64,000 nt of DNA from UBA2210 sp036825195 (GTDB taxonomy: Bacteria > Desulfobacterota > Syntrophia > Syntrophales > UBA2210): contig DAISYQ010000006.1 of the NCBI GenBank assembly GCA_036825195.1, forward strand, positions 1 to 64,000, given 5' to 3'. Every line of letters starts with the position of its first letter. Within the stretch, counting starts at the first letter, position 1. The notes beneath the pieces are model-generated. The model made no database searches. It saw only the letters and a program-made list of their open reading frames with translations, and was not told the DNA's origin. The position numbers were made by a program, and so were the translations under genes. Shown in pieces: positions 16,182-24,009 of the stretch.

Positions 16182-16709
16182 TTAGAGGCCCTTCTTCTCA
16201 AACCATCTGAAGAGCAGCAGGCCTCCGATGACAAATAAGGGAATGATAATCCAGTGGTTCAATCCCAGCACCTCCGGCAGGGTAATCTTGCCGAAGTCAC
16301 CCCACGTCATCACCGTTGCCTTCAATGCCGGATATGCTTCCGCAAAGAGAGCCGCACCGACGAGCATTCCCAGCATTCCCCATAATGCATCCAGTCGTCC
16401 CTCACCCAGTGCTCCAGCCGCGGTTCCAGGACAGTAGCCCACCACCCCCCAGCCGATGCCAAAGATAAGGCCTCCCAGGATGTTGGCTCCCAGGACTGTT
16501 GATTTTACATCGAGTTTGACCATTCCAAGGTCTTTCAGGAGATAGACTCCTACCATCCCCACCAAGATGGCGGAAAACATAAATTTGATGATAGTCATAT
16601 CTATCAGTCGCATCGCGCCGAGCTGTTTGTCATAGCGAGCGGCACGGCCTTTTTGTAAGAAAAACCCGAACAACATTCCTGTGATCAATCCGAAAATCAG
16701 TATCTTCAT
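16182..16709 (-). CDS. YeeE/YedE (DUF6691-type) membrane protein, second half-transporter
   Basis: 175-aa membrane protein with about five hydrophobic spans. The YeeE-family motif is in GIGWGVVGYCPGTAAGALGEG (about residues 84-104), where the Cys aligns with the sulfur-binding cysteine of YeeE thiosulfate transporters. It is the smaller partner of a two-gene split YeeE. The start overlaps the stop of the upstream partner by four bases (ATGA), showing tight coupling. Expected cargo is thiosulfate or another reduced-sulfur species; that comes from the family, not from anything visible here. Confidence 0.86.
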   Translation of the reverse strand: MKILIFGLITGMLFGFFLQKGRAARYDKQLGAMRLIDMTIIKFMFSAILVGMVGVYLLKDLGMVKLDVKSTVLGANILGGLIFGIGWGVVGYCPGTAAGALGEGRLDALWGMLGMLVGAALFAEAYPALKATVMTWGDFGKITLPEVLGLNHWIIIPLFVIGGLLLFRWFEKKGL

Positions 16710-17227
16710 GGTCGTCTACCTCCTCCATACAACATACGGGCAATCACTATGCCTCCAATGAAGAAAGATATGAGAGCAATGTACCCGCTGACCGCCAGCT
16801 GGAGCGAACCGCTCAGCCCATGACCGGTCGGGCATCCACCCGCGAGGCGGGCACCAAACATAACGATTATGCCACCGCAAAAGGCGATAATTCCCCGATT
16901 AAGTGTGTTCGATCCGAATCGTCTTTCCCACATGTCCGGCACTGCTTTCAATCGAAAGTCACCCGAGGTGATCGATGCGATTAAGGCGCCGAGAAAGATG
17001 CCGATCACGAACATCATTTGCCAATCAACCTTCGGCACATATTTGACAAAATAGGCCATTTCGGCTGTTCGCTCAGGTGCAAAAAGCTTTTCAATCGCCC
17101 CGGCCGTCCGGGCAAAGGTGGTGGATGAACCAAAAAATTTATTGGTCGCAAATACGGACAGTACAAGGACTAATCCGCTCAATGCGCCGGCCAGATAGGG
17201 ACTCCATGATCCTTCGTCTCTTTTCAT
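16706..17227 (-). CDS. YeeE/YedE membrane protein, first half-transporter
   Basis: 173 aa, four or five membrane spans. The conserved cysteine motif is FGARLAGGCPTGHGLSGSLQLA (about residues 123-144). The N-terminus MKRDEGSWSPYLAGALSGLVL leads into the first span. AAAGGAG lies upstream at normal distance. With the overlapping downstream gene it should form the complete pore of a YeeE-type sulfur-compound transporter. It lies between the oxygen-defence cluster and the SOR-like secreted protein. Confidence 0.86.
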   Translation of the reverse strand: MKRDEGSWSPYLAGALSGLVLVLSVFATNKFFGSSTTFARTAGAIEKLFAPERTAEMAYFVKYVPKVDWQMMFVIGIFLGALIASITSGDFRLKAVPDMWERRFGSNTLNRGIIAFCGGIIVMFGARLAGGCPTGHGLSGSLQLAVSGYIALISFFIGGIVIARMLYGGGRRP

Positions 17228-17271
17228 CTTTTACACTCCTTTCATTACACATGAAAATATTATTTCTGAGA

Positions 17272-17298
17272 TCACAATGGGAAAGGGTCTCTTTTCAT
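17272..17298 (-). CDS. Possible 8-codon leader ORF before yeeE
   Basis: ATG at 17298 is preceded by a perfect AAGGAGG and encodes MKRDPFPL then TGA. Its first four codons (ATG AAA AGA GAC) are identical to those of the yeeE-like gene that starts at 17227. The direct repeat of start region plus Shine-Dalgarno sequence suggests a local duplication. It may be a translated leader or a fossil; no hairpin switch is obvious. Confidence 0.35.
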   Translation of the reverse strand: MKRDPFPL

Positions 17299-17341
17299 CC
17301 TGCACCTCCTTATGGTAATCCGAGAAGTCGTACTATCTCCT

Positions 17342-17869
17342 TCAGAAAGTAAACGGTTTTCCTGACGCTACCACGTTTTGAGAAAAAACCCGGCGGGTTT
17401 CGTCATCGTTAATCTTTTCTCCTATACGGCATGGAGCCCTTGCTTTTCCCAGAACCTTGTGGGTGGAAACGTCCCGATTCTCGGAAAGGGGAAAGGGAGT
17501 ATCATAGGTCTTGCCGAATATTCCTGCCTCATGGGGGGACTTTTCCGCGTCGATACCTATCGACCTGATGGTATCATTCAGATTCGGATTGTTTTCTGTT
17601 ATCCGATACGGTTCTTGTACATTGGATATGTCACACTGGCAGAAAGGACGGTACAAGCTGAATATTTCAATAAAGAACAACTTCGTATTGCATACACCTG
17701 AGCAGGAACAACCTAGATGGCTCACGTGTTCCGATTTCTGGGGTATGGTAAGACTCGTGGCCTGCAGTACCCCTCCTGTTTGAGGCGGCACGATGATCGC
17801 CTGAACAGGAGGGATATATGCAGAGATACATCTGACAACCGCTATGAAATATTTTGTTATTCTTTTCAT
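17342..17869 (-). CDS. Uncertain ORF, cysteine-containing exported protein
   Basis: If real, a 175-aa protein from ATG at 17869 (GGAGGGG about 10 bases upstream). The N-terminus MKRITKYFIAVVRCISAYIP looks like a signal sequence. A cysteine cluster follows (HLGCSCSGVCNTK, then YRPFCQCDISN), and the C-terminal half is polar without recognised motifs. Composition is less protein-like than its neighbours. I recognise no family; a frameshifted or decayed gene is equally possible. It fills the gap between the ferritin-like gene and the YeeE pair on the same strand. Confidence 0.32.
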   Translation of the reverse strand: MKRITKYFIAVVRCISAYIPPVQAIIVPPQTGGVLQATSLTIPQKSEHVSHLGCSCSGVCNTKLFFIEIFSLYRPFCQCDISNVQEPYRITENNPNLNDTIRSIGIDAEKSPHEAGIFGKTYDTPFPLSENRDVSTHKVLGKARAPCRIGEKINDDETRRVFSQNVVASGKPFTF

Positions 17870-17998
17870 AGTAATCATTCCCCTCCGTCGTCCCTCCGGT
17901 CTGTCTGTTGTATAGAAAGACGCAGGCAGGCGAGGGAAGGACGGTTGCATACACGATGTGCCGCACGTAATAGGGTAATGGATTGGGATTGTCAGGAA

Positions 17999-18532
17999 TT
18001 AGCCCCCATCAAGGCCTCCTCTTTCTTTTTCACGAAACCAGCCTGCCGGATCGGAAAGGTAGAATTTCATGTCTGTCAAGGCAGCGTGGTGCCCCTTCTC
18101 TTCAACAATCATTTTCTTGATGAATTCCCGTTCCAGGGGATCGGTGGCCTTTGGGAGTTGTTCCTCATAGAACTCAACAGATCTCGCTTCGAAATCGATT
18201 CCGGTATCAAGCGCTTCAAGATCACTCGCATCCGCAACGATCTTCGATCCGTACTTCTTCGCCATATCTCGAAAGAGACCACCTACATCGTCGTGACGTA
18301 CTGTCAGTTCTTTCCATTGGCCGGACCAGGCTTGTGTACCGCTCAGGGTTTCATATATGGACCTGATACGATCCATGTGGATATCTTCGTCTTCCATGAG
18401 GGTTTGAAATATCTCTTTCCCCATGTCGTTTTTACATGTCGAAACGGCACGCTGATAGAATGTTTTCCCCTTTTCCTCCATTTCGAGTGCGGTGGAAAGC
18501 ATTTTCAGCGATCTTTTTACATCTTCACTCAT
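17999..18532 (-). CDS. Ferritin-like diiron protein (rubrerythrin relative without rubredoxin domain)
   Basis: 177 aa, four-helix-bundle type. Carboxylate/His ligand motifs are TALEMEEKGKTFYQRA, LMEDEDIHMDRI, FEARSVEFYEEQL and IVEEKGHHAALTDM, the pattern of a diiron ferritin-like fold. No CxxC rubredoxin domain. The start at 18532 has GGGGGA in front; alternatives at 18550 and 18559 are possible. It is the most downstream confident member of the oxygen-defence cluster and probably has peroxidase or iron-storage activity, which is inference. Confidence 0.82.
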   Translation of the reverse strand: MSEDVKRSLKMLSTALEMEEKGKTFYQRAVSTCKNDMGKEIFQTLMEDEDIHMDRIRSIYETLSGTQAWSGQWKELTVRHDDVGGLFRDMAKKYGSKIVADASDLEALDTGIDFEARSVEFYEEQLPKATDPLEREFIKKMIVEEKGHHAALTDMKFYLSDPAGWFREKERGGLDGG

Positions 18533-18577
18533 GTTATCCCCCTTCATCATCACTGACAATCAGGTTACGGGATTCGG

Positions 18578-18991
18578 CTATTTTTCAATCTGTGCACCCG
18601 GTTTCAGTACCCCATCCGCGACAAGCGGCAACACATTATCGATGCGGAAGAAAACAACGTATTTCGATTCGTTGTCGTACTTTATCGTGAAAATGGGATA
18701 TCTCTTCTTTCTCAGTTTCTCGATTAATTCCAAATCTTCTTCCTCTTTAACCTTTGTGAGATACAGCCTCTTTCCCCCGAAACCGCCGCCATGCTCAACA
18801 AAATAATACGCCGCATGAGGATTGGACTGCAGGTTGTTATGGGTCAGGTGTCCCGCCATGATAAATGCGGCCGTTCCGTCATCCATTATTGTCGGCCTCG
18901 ATAAGGCAGCCACATTTATCTTGCCTTCGGAGTCCGCCGTTGCAAATACACCGAATCCTTTTGTCTTCTCAAAATATTCAGCTAGATCCAT
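18578..18991 (-). CDS. Pyridoxamine 5'-phosphate oxidase-like FMN-binding protein
   Basis: 137-aa split-barrel flavoprotein. MDLAEYFEKTKGFGVFATADSEGKINVAALSRP and AFIMAGHLTHNNLQSNPHAAYYF match short PNPOx-like proteins that bind FMN or F420-type cofactors. The start at 18991 has AGGAGG nine bases upstream; a longer open frame to 19096 overlaps the superoxide reductase gene in another frame and is not used. It lies inside the oxygen-defence cluster, so a reductase role there is likely, but the substrate is unknown. Confidence 0.82.
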   Translation of the reverse strand: MDLAEYFEKTKGFGVFATADSEGKINVAALSRPTIMDDGTAAFIMAGHLTHNNLQSNPHAAYYFVEHGGGFGGKRLYLTKVKEEEDLELIEKLRKKRYPIFTIKYDNESKYVVFFRIDNVLPLVADGVLKPGAQIEK

Positions 18992-19010
18992 GGACGAAGA
19001 CCTCCTCTCA

Positions 19011-19385
19011 TCAGCTTTTCCACAGTCCGTGTATGTTGCAGTATTCCCGAAGGGTAATCTGGTCGCCTTCGATCTTAAATTCGGCCTCAGGAACATCTCC
19101 CGGTTTCAGGAACTGTCGGTATGCCTTTCCGTCTGAGATGACCTCGATCCATTCGATGTAATGCTTCTCTTCCATCGGATGGGGGACAGCACCAACCTTT
19201 ACTTTTATGCCGCCTGCGGAAGCTTCTTTAACGGGAACATGTTTTTCTTTGGCCGCATCGACGGTATTTTCCTTGAAAAGTTTCATAGGCTGATTGCAGC
19301 ATACGAGTTCACCCTTGCCACCATGCAGCATCTCTACGATATTCCCGCACACCTCACATTTATAAATCTGTAATCTTTCGGTCAT
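19011..19385 (-). CDS. dfx: Desulfoferrodoxin (superoxide reductase)
   Basis: 124-aa two-iron superoxide reductase reducing superoxide to peroxide without oxygen release. The N-terminal desulforedoxin domain has CEVCGN and CC (ligands of center I, residues about 10-30). The catalytic center II has EKHVPV, PHPMEEKHYIEWIEV and REYCNIHG, so all four His and the Cys ligand are present. AGGAGG precedes the start. Neighbouring rubrerythrins and rubredoxin-type reductase would remove the peroxide and supply electrons. Confidence 0.97.
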   Translation of the reverse strand: MTERLQIYKCEVCGNIVEMLHGGKGELVCCNQPMKLFKENTVDAAKEKHVPVKEASAGGIKVKVGAVPHPMEEKHYIEWIEVISDGKAYRQFLKPGDVPEAEFKIEGDQITLREYCNIHGLWKS

Positions 19386-19398
19386 GTTATTTTTCCTC

Positions 19399-19878
19399 CT
19401 ATGCGTATTTTCCCTTCATCTCGGAAAGGGTTTTAAAATGCTTCCGTTCCTCATTAATAATCGCGTCTATGGAATCGTGCTGATCATTGGCAATAAACCC
19501 CTTGATTTCGTGATAGTACAGAATGGAATCCAGCTCACGCCGGATTGCGAAATCAATAGCGGAGAGGGTATCGGTAATCCCTGCCATCTCCGCATCCATT
19601 ACATCCTTTTTGAAAATAAGATTATTGTCGGCATAGTTATGAAGATAGGCGCCGTATTCTCCCGGATAACTCTCGGGAGGCACGAGGGTTTCTATCCGGG
19701 ACAGCATGTCCTTGAATAAAGCCTTGTGGTTATCTTCCTCACCAGCAAGCCAGGTGAACATCTCTTTCGCATCTTCTTCCTTTGCAACCTGAACCGCATA
19801 TCGATAGAAATTACTTCCGTTTTCTTCTATTCGCATCGCAATTTCAAAAATATCACTTGCCTCAAATTGATTTCCCAT
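19399..19878 (-). CDS. Rubrerythrin-like ferritin-fold protein (no rubredoxin domain)
   Basis: 159-aa diiron four-helix protein. Ligand motifs MRIEENGSNFYRYAV, LAGEEDNHKALF, DFAIRRELDSILYYHEI and INEERKHFKTLSEM give the two E-x6-Y and E-x2-H pairs typical of rubrerythrins. The C-terminal rubredoxin module is missing, so electrons must come from a separate rubredoxin, for example that of the Hrb protein encoded upstream in the cluster. It starts about 110 bases after the second rubrerythrin gene and is 13 bases before dfx. Confidence 0.86.
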   Translation of the reverse strand: MGNQFEASDIFEIAMRIEENGSNFYRYAVQVAKEEDAKEMFTWLAGEEDNHKALFKDMLSRIETLVPPESYPGEYGAYLHNYADNNLIFKKDVMDAEMAGITDTLSAIDFAIRRELDSILYYHEIKGFIANDQHDSIDAIINEERKHFKTLSEMKGKYA

Positions 19879-19987
19879 TGTTCGTTACCCTTCCTTTCTT
19901 GCTATTTCACGATCTTCCGTATTGTGCCTGCCGGCTCAGGCCCCTGATCTCGGAACCGGTTTTCCGGATTCGCATCCATCCTATTCT

Positions 19988-20485
19988 CTATTCAAATCTG
20001 AAAAACTTTTCTTTCGGTACCCCGCAGATGGGACACTCTTCAGGCAAAACTCCGTCAGAGACATATCCGCAGACCGTGCACACATAGTATGTCGTCTCTT
20101 TCTCCTCAAGGACATGGTCCAGCGCCTCCTTGTAGAGTTTTGCATGGCCTTCCTCCACATCCCTTGACTGACTGAAATAGAGAGATGCGGCCTTGTCACC
20201 GACTTCTTCTGCTCGCTGTATGAATGTGTCGTATGCAACTCCTGCCACCTGGGTTTCCGATTCAAAACTGTCGGCAAGGTTTTCTTCGGTACTCTTGATT
20301 TCCTTCAGGAGCCGGAGGGCTCTCTTGCCATGAATCTCTTCGGAGAAAGAGATTACTCTGAAGAGCTTGGCTAATGGATCATATCCGTCCTGCTCGGCCT
20401 GTTCCGCAAATACCTTGAGTCTCAGGGAAGCCTTCGATTCACCGGTATATGCCTGATGCATGGCATCCTTGATTGTATCGTCCAT
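19988..20485 (-). CDS. Rubrerythrin (second copy)
   Basis: 165 aa peroxide reductase. The diiron domain spans residues 1-130 (QAYTGESKASLRLKVFAEQAE; VISFSEEIHGKRALRLL; YFSQSRDVEEGHAKLYKEAL) and a C-terminal rubredoxin-like domain reads YVCTVCGYVSDG ... CPICGVPKEKF. The start at 20485 has no strong Shine-Dalgarno sequence nearby. It differs clearly from the adjacent rubrerythrin, so the two are not a recent duplication. Confidence 0.93.
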   Translation of the reverse strand: MDDTIKDAMHQAYTGESKASLRLKVFAEQAEQDGYDPLAKLFRVISFSEEIHGKRALRLLKEIKSTEENLADSFESETQVAGVAYDTFIQRAEEVGDKAASLYFSQSRDVEEGHAKLYKEALDHVLEEKETTYYVCTVCGYVSDGVLPEECPICGVPKEKFFRFE

Positions 20486-20557
20486 AACAACTCCGTCTAC
20501 TTCCTTGTGGGAGGAATCGATCCCGATGCATCAACCCGGAATCGTGTCCCCGGATAA

Positions 20558-21130
20558 TCAATAATTTTCCGCCCGTAATTCGAAATAGGCCTGAGGATAA
20601 TCACAGGCAGGGCACTTTCCGGGAGGCTGAGTCCCTTCGTGCAGATAGCCGCAGTTGCGACATCTCCAGGTTACTGCCGTATCTTTTTTAAATACTTTTC
20701 CCTCTTCAACGTTTTTAAGAAGAGCAAGGTATCGCTGTTCGTGTTCTTTTTCCGCTTTTGCTATGTTTCTGAACACCGTCGCGATCTCGTTGAATCCCTC
20801 TTCTTCCGCCACTGCGGCAAAATTGGGGTACATCTCCGTCCACTCGTAGTGTTCTCCTGCGGCAGCCGCCTTGAGGTTGGCCGCCGTATCACCGATTACT
20901 CCTGCGGGAAAGCTTCCCGTTATCTCGACTTCTCCCCCCTGGAGAAACTTAAACTCTCTCTTGGCATGTTCTGTCTCATTAGCTGCCGAATCCAGAAAGA
21001 TGGCAGCAATCTGTTCGTATCCCTCATCCTTTGCCTTTGAAGCAAAGTAGGTGTACCGATTCCTTGCCTGTGATTCTCCTGCAAAGGCGGCGAGTAAATT
21101 TTTTTCCGTCTTGCTACCCTTCAATTCCAT
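20558..21130 (-). CDS. Rubrerythrin (classical, 190 aa)
   Basis: Peroxide reductase of the classical Desulfovibrio type. LKGSKTEKNLLAAFAGESQARNRYTYFAS opens the diiron domain. ANETEHAKREF, GEHYEWTEMYPNF and AKAEKEHEQRYLALL give the other ligands. The C-terminal rubredoxin domain is TWRCRNCGYLHEG ... CPACDYPQAYFEL. It starts three bases after the Hrb gene ends, so the two are co-translated. Together with dfx this gives superoxide-to-water detoxification. Confidence 0.95.
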   Translation of the reverse strand: MELKGSKTEKNLLAAFAGESQARNRYTYFASKAKDEGYEQIAAIFLDSAANETEHAKREFKFLQGGEVEITGSFPAGVIGDTAANLKAAAAGEHYEWTEMYPNFAAVAEEEGFNEIATVFRNIAKAEKEHEQRYLALLKNVEEGKVFKKDTAVTWRCRNCGYLHEGTQPPGKCPACDYPQAYFELRAENY

Positions 21131-21133
21131 TAG

Positions 21134-21838
21134 TTAGTCCTCCTTTTCAAAGTCATCCTTGGATGCACCGCATACGGGACATGTCCAATCATCGGGCAGA
21201 TCTTCAAATTTTGTTCCGGGTTCGATACCTGCGTCCGGGTCACCTTTTTCAGGGTCGTATACATAACCGCATATCGTACAAACATACTTATCCATGGTGG
21301 TTCCTCCCTTTGTCTTTAGGCTTATTTTTTCTTCGTTTTCAATGTAATGAGGAGCGTTCTTTGATGCTTTGCCGCCCTTAATGGTATGATAATAGGCATA
21401 CGTCATCGGGCTTTTGGCTGACAGGATATCTCCGTCTGTGACCTTGCCCAGGAACATTGTGTGGCTGCCGATATCCATCTGATCAATCAGTTCACATTCC
21501 AAGAAAGCTACGGTGTGATCCAGTACTATCGGAGCACCGTTTTGGCCTATCCTGAAAGTAATATCCTTGAATTTATCAATATCCCGGCCACACTTAAATC
21601 CGAAGGTGCCGATCAGGGGCATCGGGGCCTCTTCAGATAAGATCGACAGGGTAAAGACTTTACTGCTCTCAATAAATTCATGGGTCAGGTTTTGGTGGTT
21701 CACGCATACGAGAACCGTTGCAGGGTCCGAGGTTGCCTGGATAACGGCGTTTGCTATCTGGCCGTTAAATGTGTTGTCTTTTCCGGATGTCAATATGTAC
21801 ATACCGTAACTGATTTTATGTAAAGCCTGTGCATTCAT
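21134..21838 (-). CDS. Flavin reductase-rubredoxin fusion (high-molecular-weight rubredoxin, Hrb)
   Basis: 234-aa fusion. Residues 1-160 form an FMN-binding flavin-reductase domain (NAQALHKISYGMYILTS; FIESSKVFTLSILSEEAPM; GFKCGRDIDKF; ECELIDQMDIGSHTMFLGKV). A linker leads to a rubredoxin domain (about 183-234): YVCTICGYVYDPEKGDPDAG and CPVCGASKDDFE. Such proteins pass electrons from NAD(P)H to flavodiiron proteins, whose gene lies directly upstream. AGAGGAG precedes the ATG. Second gene of the cluster. Confidence 0.92.
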   Translation of the reverse strand: MNAQALHKISYGMYILTSGKDNTFNGQIANAVIQATSDPATVLVCVNHQNLTHEFIESSKVFTLSILSEEAPMPLIGTFGFKCGRDIDKFKDITFRIGQNGAPIVLDHTVAFLECELIDQMDIGSHTMFLGKVTDGDILSAKSPMTYAYYHTIKGGKASKNAPHYIENEEKISLKTKGGTTMDKYVCTICGYVYDPEKGDPDAGIEPGTKFEDLPDDWTCPVCGASKDDFEKED

Positions 21839-21901
21839 TAAGTTATTCTCCTCTCTTGGAAATGTGAGCGTATGAGATGAGCCCGATTCTTTCCGAAGGC
21901 A

Positions 21902-23080
21902 TCAGATAAGGTGATGCTTCTCGTGCTTTTCCGCGATAGTGGCAGCCAGTGTGTCCAGCTTCTTCAAATCATTCTCTGTGGGCAATCCCTTGCAAAGGAC
22001 GGGGTCTATGACCTCAACCTTGAGATTAGAAATCATCCCTGAAAGTGTCTCGACGGTTTTTCCTCCCCATCCATATGAACCGATAATGGAAAGAAATTGT
22101 GTCTTGGGACGAAGGGCGTTTGCAAGGAACGCGGCATGAGCGGCGTTCGGGTGAGGACCGGCCAGGACCGTGGGAGTTCCGATGACGATTGTAGCCGCAT
22201 CAACCAAGGCCATAGCGAGTTTCCCGATATCGGTTACTTCCAGGTTGAATTGTTCGACACGAACACCTTTTTTCACAAGGGCTGACACGAGGTGATCCAC
22301 CATCAGCTTTGTGCTTTCGTGCATTGATATATAGGGCAACACCACCGTGTTCCGGGGGGGACCGAGTACCCAGTCGCGGTAGGCATCAATAATAAATGCC
22401 GGCCGGGGATACAGTGGTCCGTGGCTCGGAGCGATCATGTCGATATCGTAGGGCGCGAGCTTTTCCAGGTTTTTTGCGATCACGTTCCGGAAGGGCATCA
22501 TGATCTCGGCGAAGTAGCGTTTAGCTGGCTCATAAACGCGACCTTCATCGGTAACGTAAAGATCGCTCGTCGCAATATGAGAACCGAAAAAATCACAACT
22601 GAAGAGGATCTTATCCTCTTCAAGATAGGTTGCCATGGTCTCAGGCCAGTGGACCCAGGGGGTATAAATAAACTTCAGCGTTTTGTCGCCCAGAGAGAGG
22701 GTCTCACCATCTCCGACGGTAATTATGGATTCATCGGATATGGGAAGGAGATCGATAAGCATCCCCTTTGCCTTGGGCGTTGATATCAGTTTTGCATTCG
22801 GGTATCTCTCAAGGATCAGGGGTATTGTTCCGGAATGGTCCTGCTCGGCATGGTGCGAAATAAGATAATCGATTTTGGAAACACCGTCAAGCTTTGACAG
22901 GAGTTCGCCGGCCATGGAAGGGTCGACCGTATCGAGTAAAACGGTCTTTTCGCTCCCCTCGATCAAATAGGCGTTGTAGCTTGTTCCATCGGGGAGGGGA
23001 ACGAGAGCATCGAAGAGACGCCGATCCCAGTCAATGGAGCCCATCCAGTAGATACGATCCTTGATTTTTATTCCTTCCAT
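21902..23080 (-). CDS. Flavodiiron protein (FprA type; O2/NO reductase)
   Basis: 392-aa soluble A-type flavoprotein reducing O2 to water or NO to N2O. The metallo-beta-lactamase-like domain has H77-x-E79-x-D81-H82 (HHAEQDHSG), HWPETM, SCDFFGSH and APSHGPLY. A flavodoxin domain fills residues about 250-392 (YISMHESTKLMVDHL; VIGTPTVLAGPHPNAAH; GSYGWGG). Start at 23080 is chosen because GGGGGG lies seven bases upstream; an open frame continues to 23104. First gene of the oxygen-defence cluster, under the palindromic promoter. Confidence 0.94.
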   Translation of the reverse strand: MEGIKIKDRIYWMGSIDWDRRLFDALVPLPDGTSYNAYLIEGSEKTVLLDTVDPSMAGELLSKLDGVSKIDYLISHHAEQDHSGTIPLILERYPNAKLISTPKAKGMLIDLLPISDESIITVGDGETLSLGDKTLKFIYTPWVHWPETMATYLEEDKILFSCDFFGSHIATSDLYVTDEGRVYEPAKRYFAEIMMPFRNVIAKNLEKLAPYDIDMIAPSHGPLYPRPAFIIDAYRDWVLGPPRNTVVLPYISMHESTKLMVDHLVSALVKKGVRVEQFNLEVTDIGKLAMALVDAATIVIGTPTVLAGPHPNAAHAAFLANALRPKTQFLSIIGSYGWGGKTVETLSGMISNLKVEVIDPVLCKGLPTENDLKKLDTLAATIAEKHEKHHLI

Positions 23081-23568
23081 ATTTGAGCCCCCCTCAGGTC
23101 TCAAGAGTTAAATAATTTTGTGCATATCCTTATTCAGTAAGATAGACATATATGTCTATCTTGTCAAATATTTTGTGTCGTCTATCACCGGGTTTCGACG
23201 CTCGAATTACCCACAATGGAACCTTGGAACAGATCGTCATTTTTAGTTTTTCCAACCCTGTAATTAAGAGGTTACCTGAGGTCTTTCATGATTATGATGG
23301 ATGCCTGAGAAGGGTAGAAACGGAGAAAGTTTTTCAAAGTGATGTGCCGCCACTGCTCTACCCAGACATGTAGGATTCAGTATAAAGAAATCTCTATAGC
23401 GTATGCCAAAATAACTGTTAAGTTTTGATTATCAATAGGGAACCAAAACGGACAGGACCATTCTGCATTCCCGTTTTTTCATGCGGGACAGAGATTGATC
23501 CCTGCAGTCTCTTTCTTGAAGCGCCTCCCCCGACTAGATCAAAGGTGAAACCAATGACGATATCTACA
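23081..23568. other. Intergenic stretch without convincing genes
   Basis: 488 bases between the flavodiiron gene and the TctB gene, both on the minus strand. It holds the promoter/operator of the oxygen-defence cluster (23139-23167). The rest carries only short ORFs without ribosome sites (for example plus strand 23152-23373) and a weak CCCG/CGGG hairpin near 23475 that could end the tct transcript. Confidence 0.6.
23139..23167 (-). promoter_or_regulatory. Promoter with perfect 24-bp palindromic operator
   Basis: On the minus strand TTGACA (23167-23162) and TATCTT (23144-23139) are spaced by exactly 17 bases, a strong sigma-70-type promoter. Bases 23139-23162 form a perfect 24-bp palindrome (half-site AAGATAGACATA), which covers the whole spacer and the -10. 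A repressor bound here would block RNA polymerase directly. It lies about 60 bases before the flavodiiron gene. The half-site does not match PerR, Fur, Rex or OxyR sites that I know. Confidence 0.78.
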
Positions 23569-24009
23569 TTAAATAAGGTAGCCTGTCGGAAGGGGTACGA
23601 GTAAGAAACCATGAAAGATGAGCCAGAATACGACAATCGTCAAGGTGTACATGGCGATCGATGAAAGTGTCCGTGTAAAGGTTGGTTTCTGGAGATCAAG
23701 GAGAAACGTGAGTGTAGTCAGACAAAGGACACTCGAAACGATAAACCCGAGAATGTCCAGCAGAAAAATCCAGATAAAGACCACGATGGTTGATTTGACA
23801 ATATATCTAAGGTTTTGTGGTATAAAGGATTCTGTTTTCGGATATGCGATCAGAAACGTTTGAATGAGCATAACTGCTGAAAGGAAGACCATAAATATAA
23901 TCAGCAGTCGTGGGAAGATCGAGCAATTATACTGCAATTCTCTTGTCTGTGGCCAAAGGATCAATCCTACCAGGATAAATACGATTGAAGCAATCCGATC
24001 AGCTTTCAT
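23569..24009 (-). CDS. tctB: Tripartite tricarboxylate transporter small membrane protein TctB
   Basis: 146-aa membrane protein with four spans (about 7-22, 30-52, 73-95, 118-140), matching the TctB topology. The N-terminus MKADRIASIVFILVGLILW is typical. It overlaps the end of tctA by 11 bases and is the last gene of the carboxylate-uptake module. TctB is poorly conserved, so the assignment rests on size, topology and position. Confidence 0.87.
   Translation of the reverse strand: MKADRIASIVFILVGLILWPQTRELQYNCSIFPRLLIIFMVFLSAVMLIQTFLIAYPKTESFIPQNLRYIVKSTIVVFIWIFLLDILGFIVSSVLCLTTLTFLLDLQKPTFTRTLSSIAMYTLTIVVFWLIFHGFLLVPLPTGYLI

Noticed and set aside
23152..23373. 73-aa plus-strand frame in the intergenic region
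   Set aside because: Starts inside the palindromic operator, has no ribosome site and no recognisable domain.
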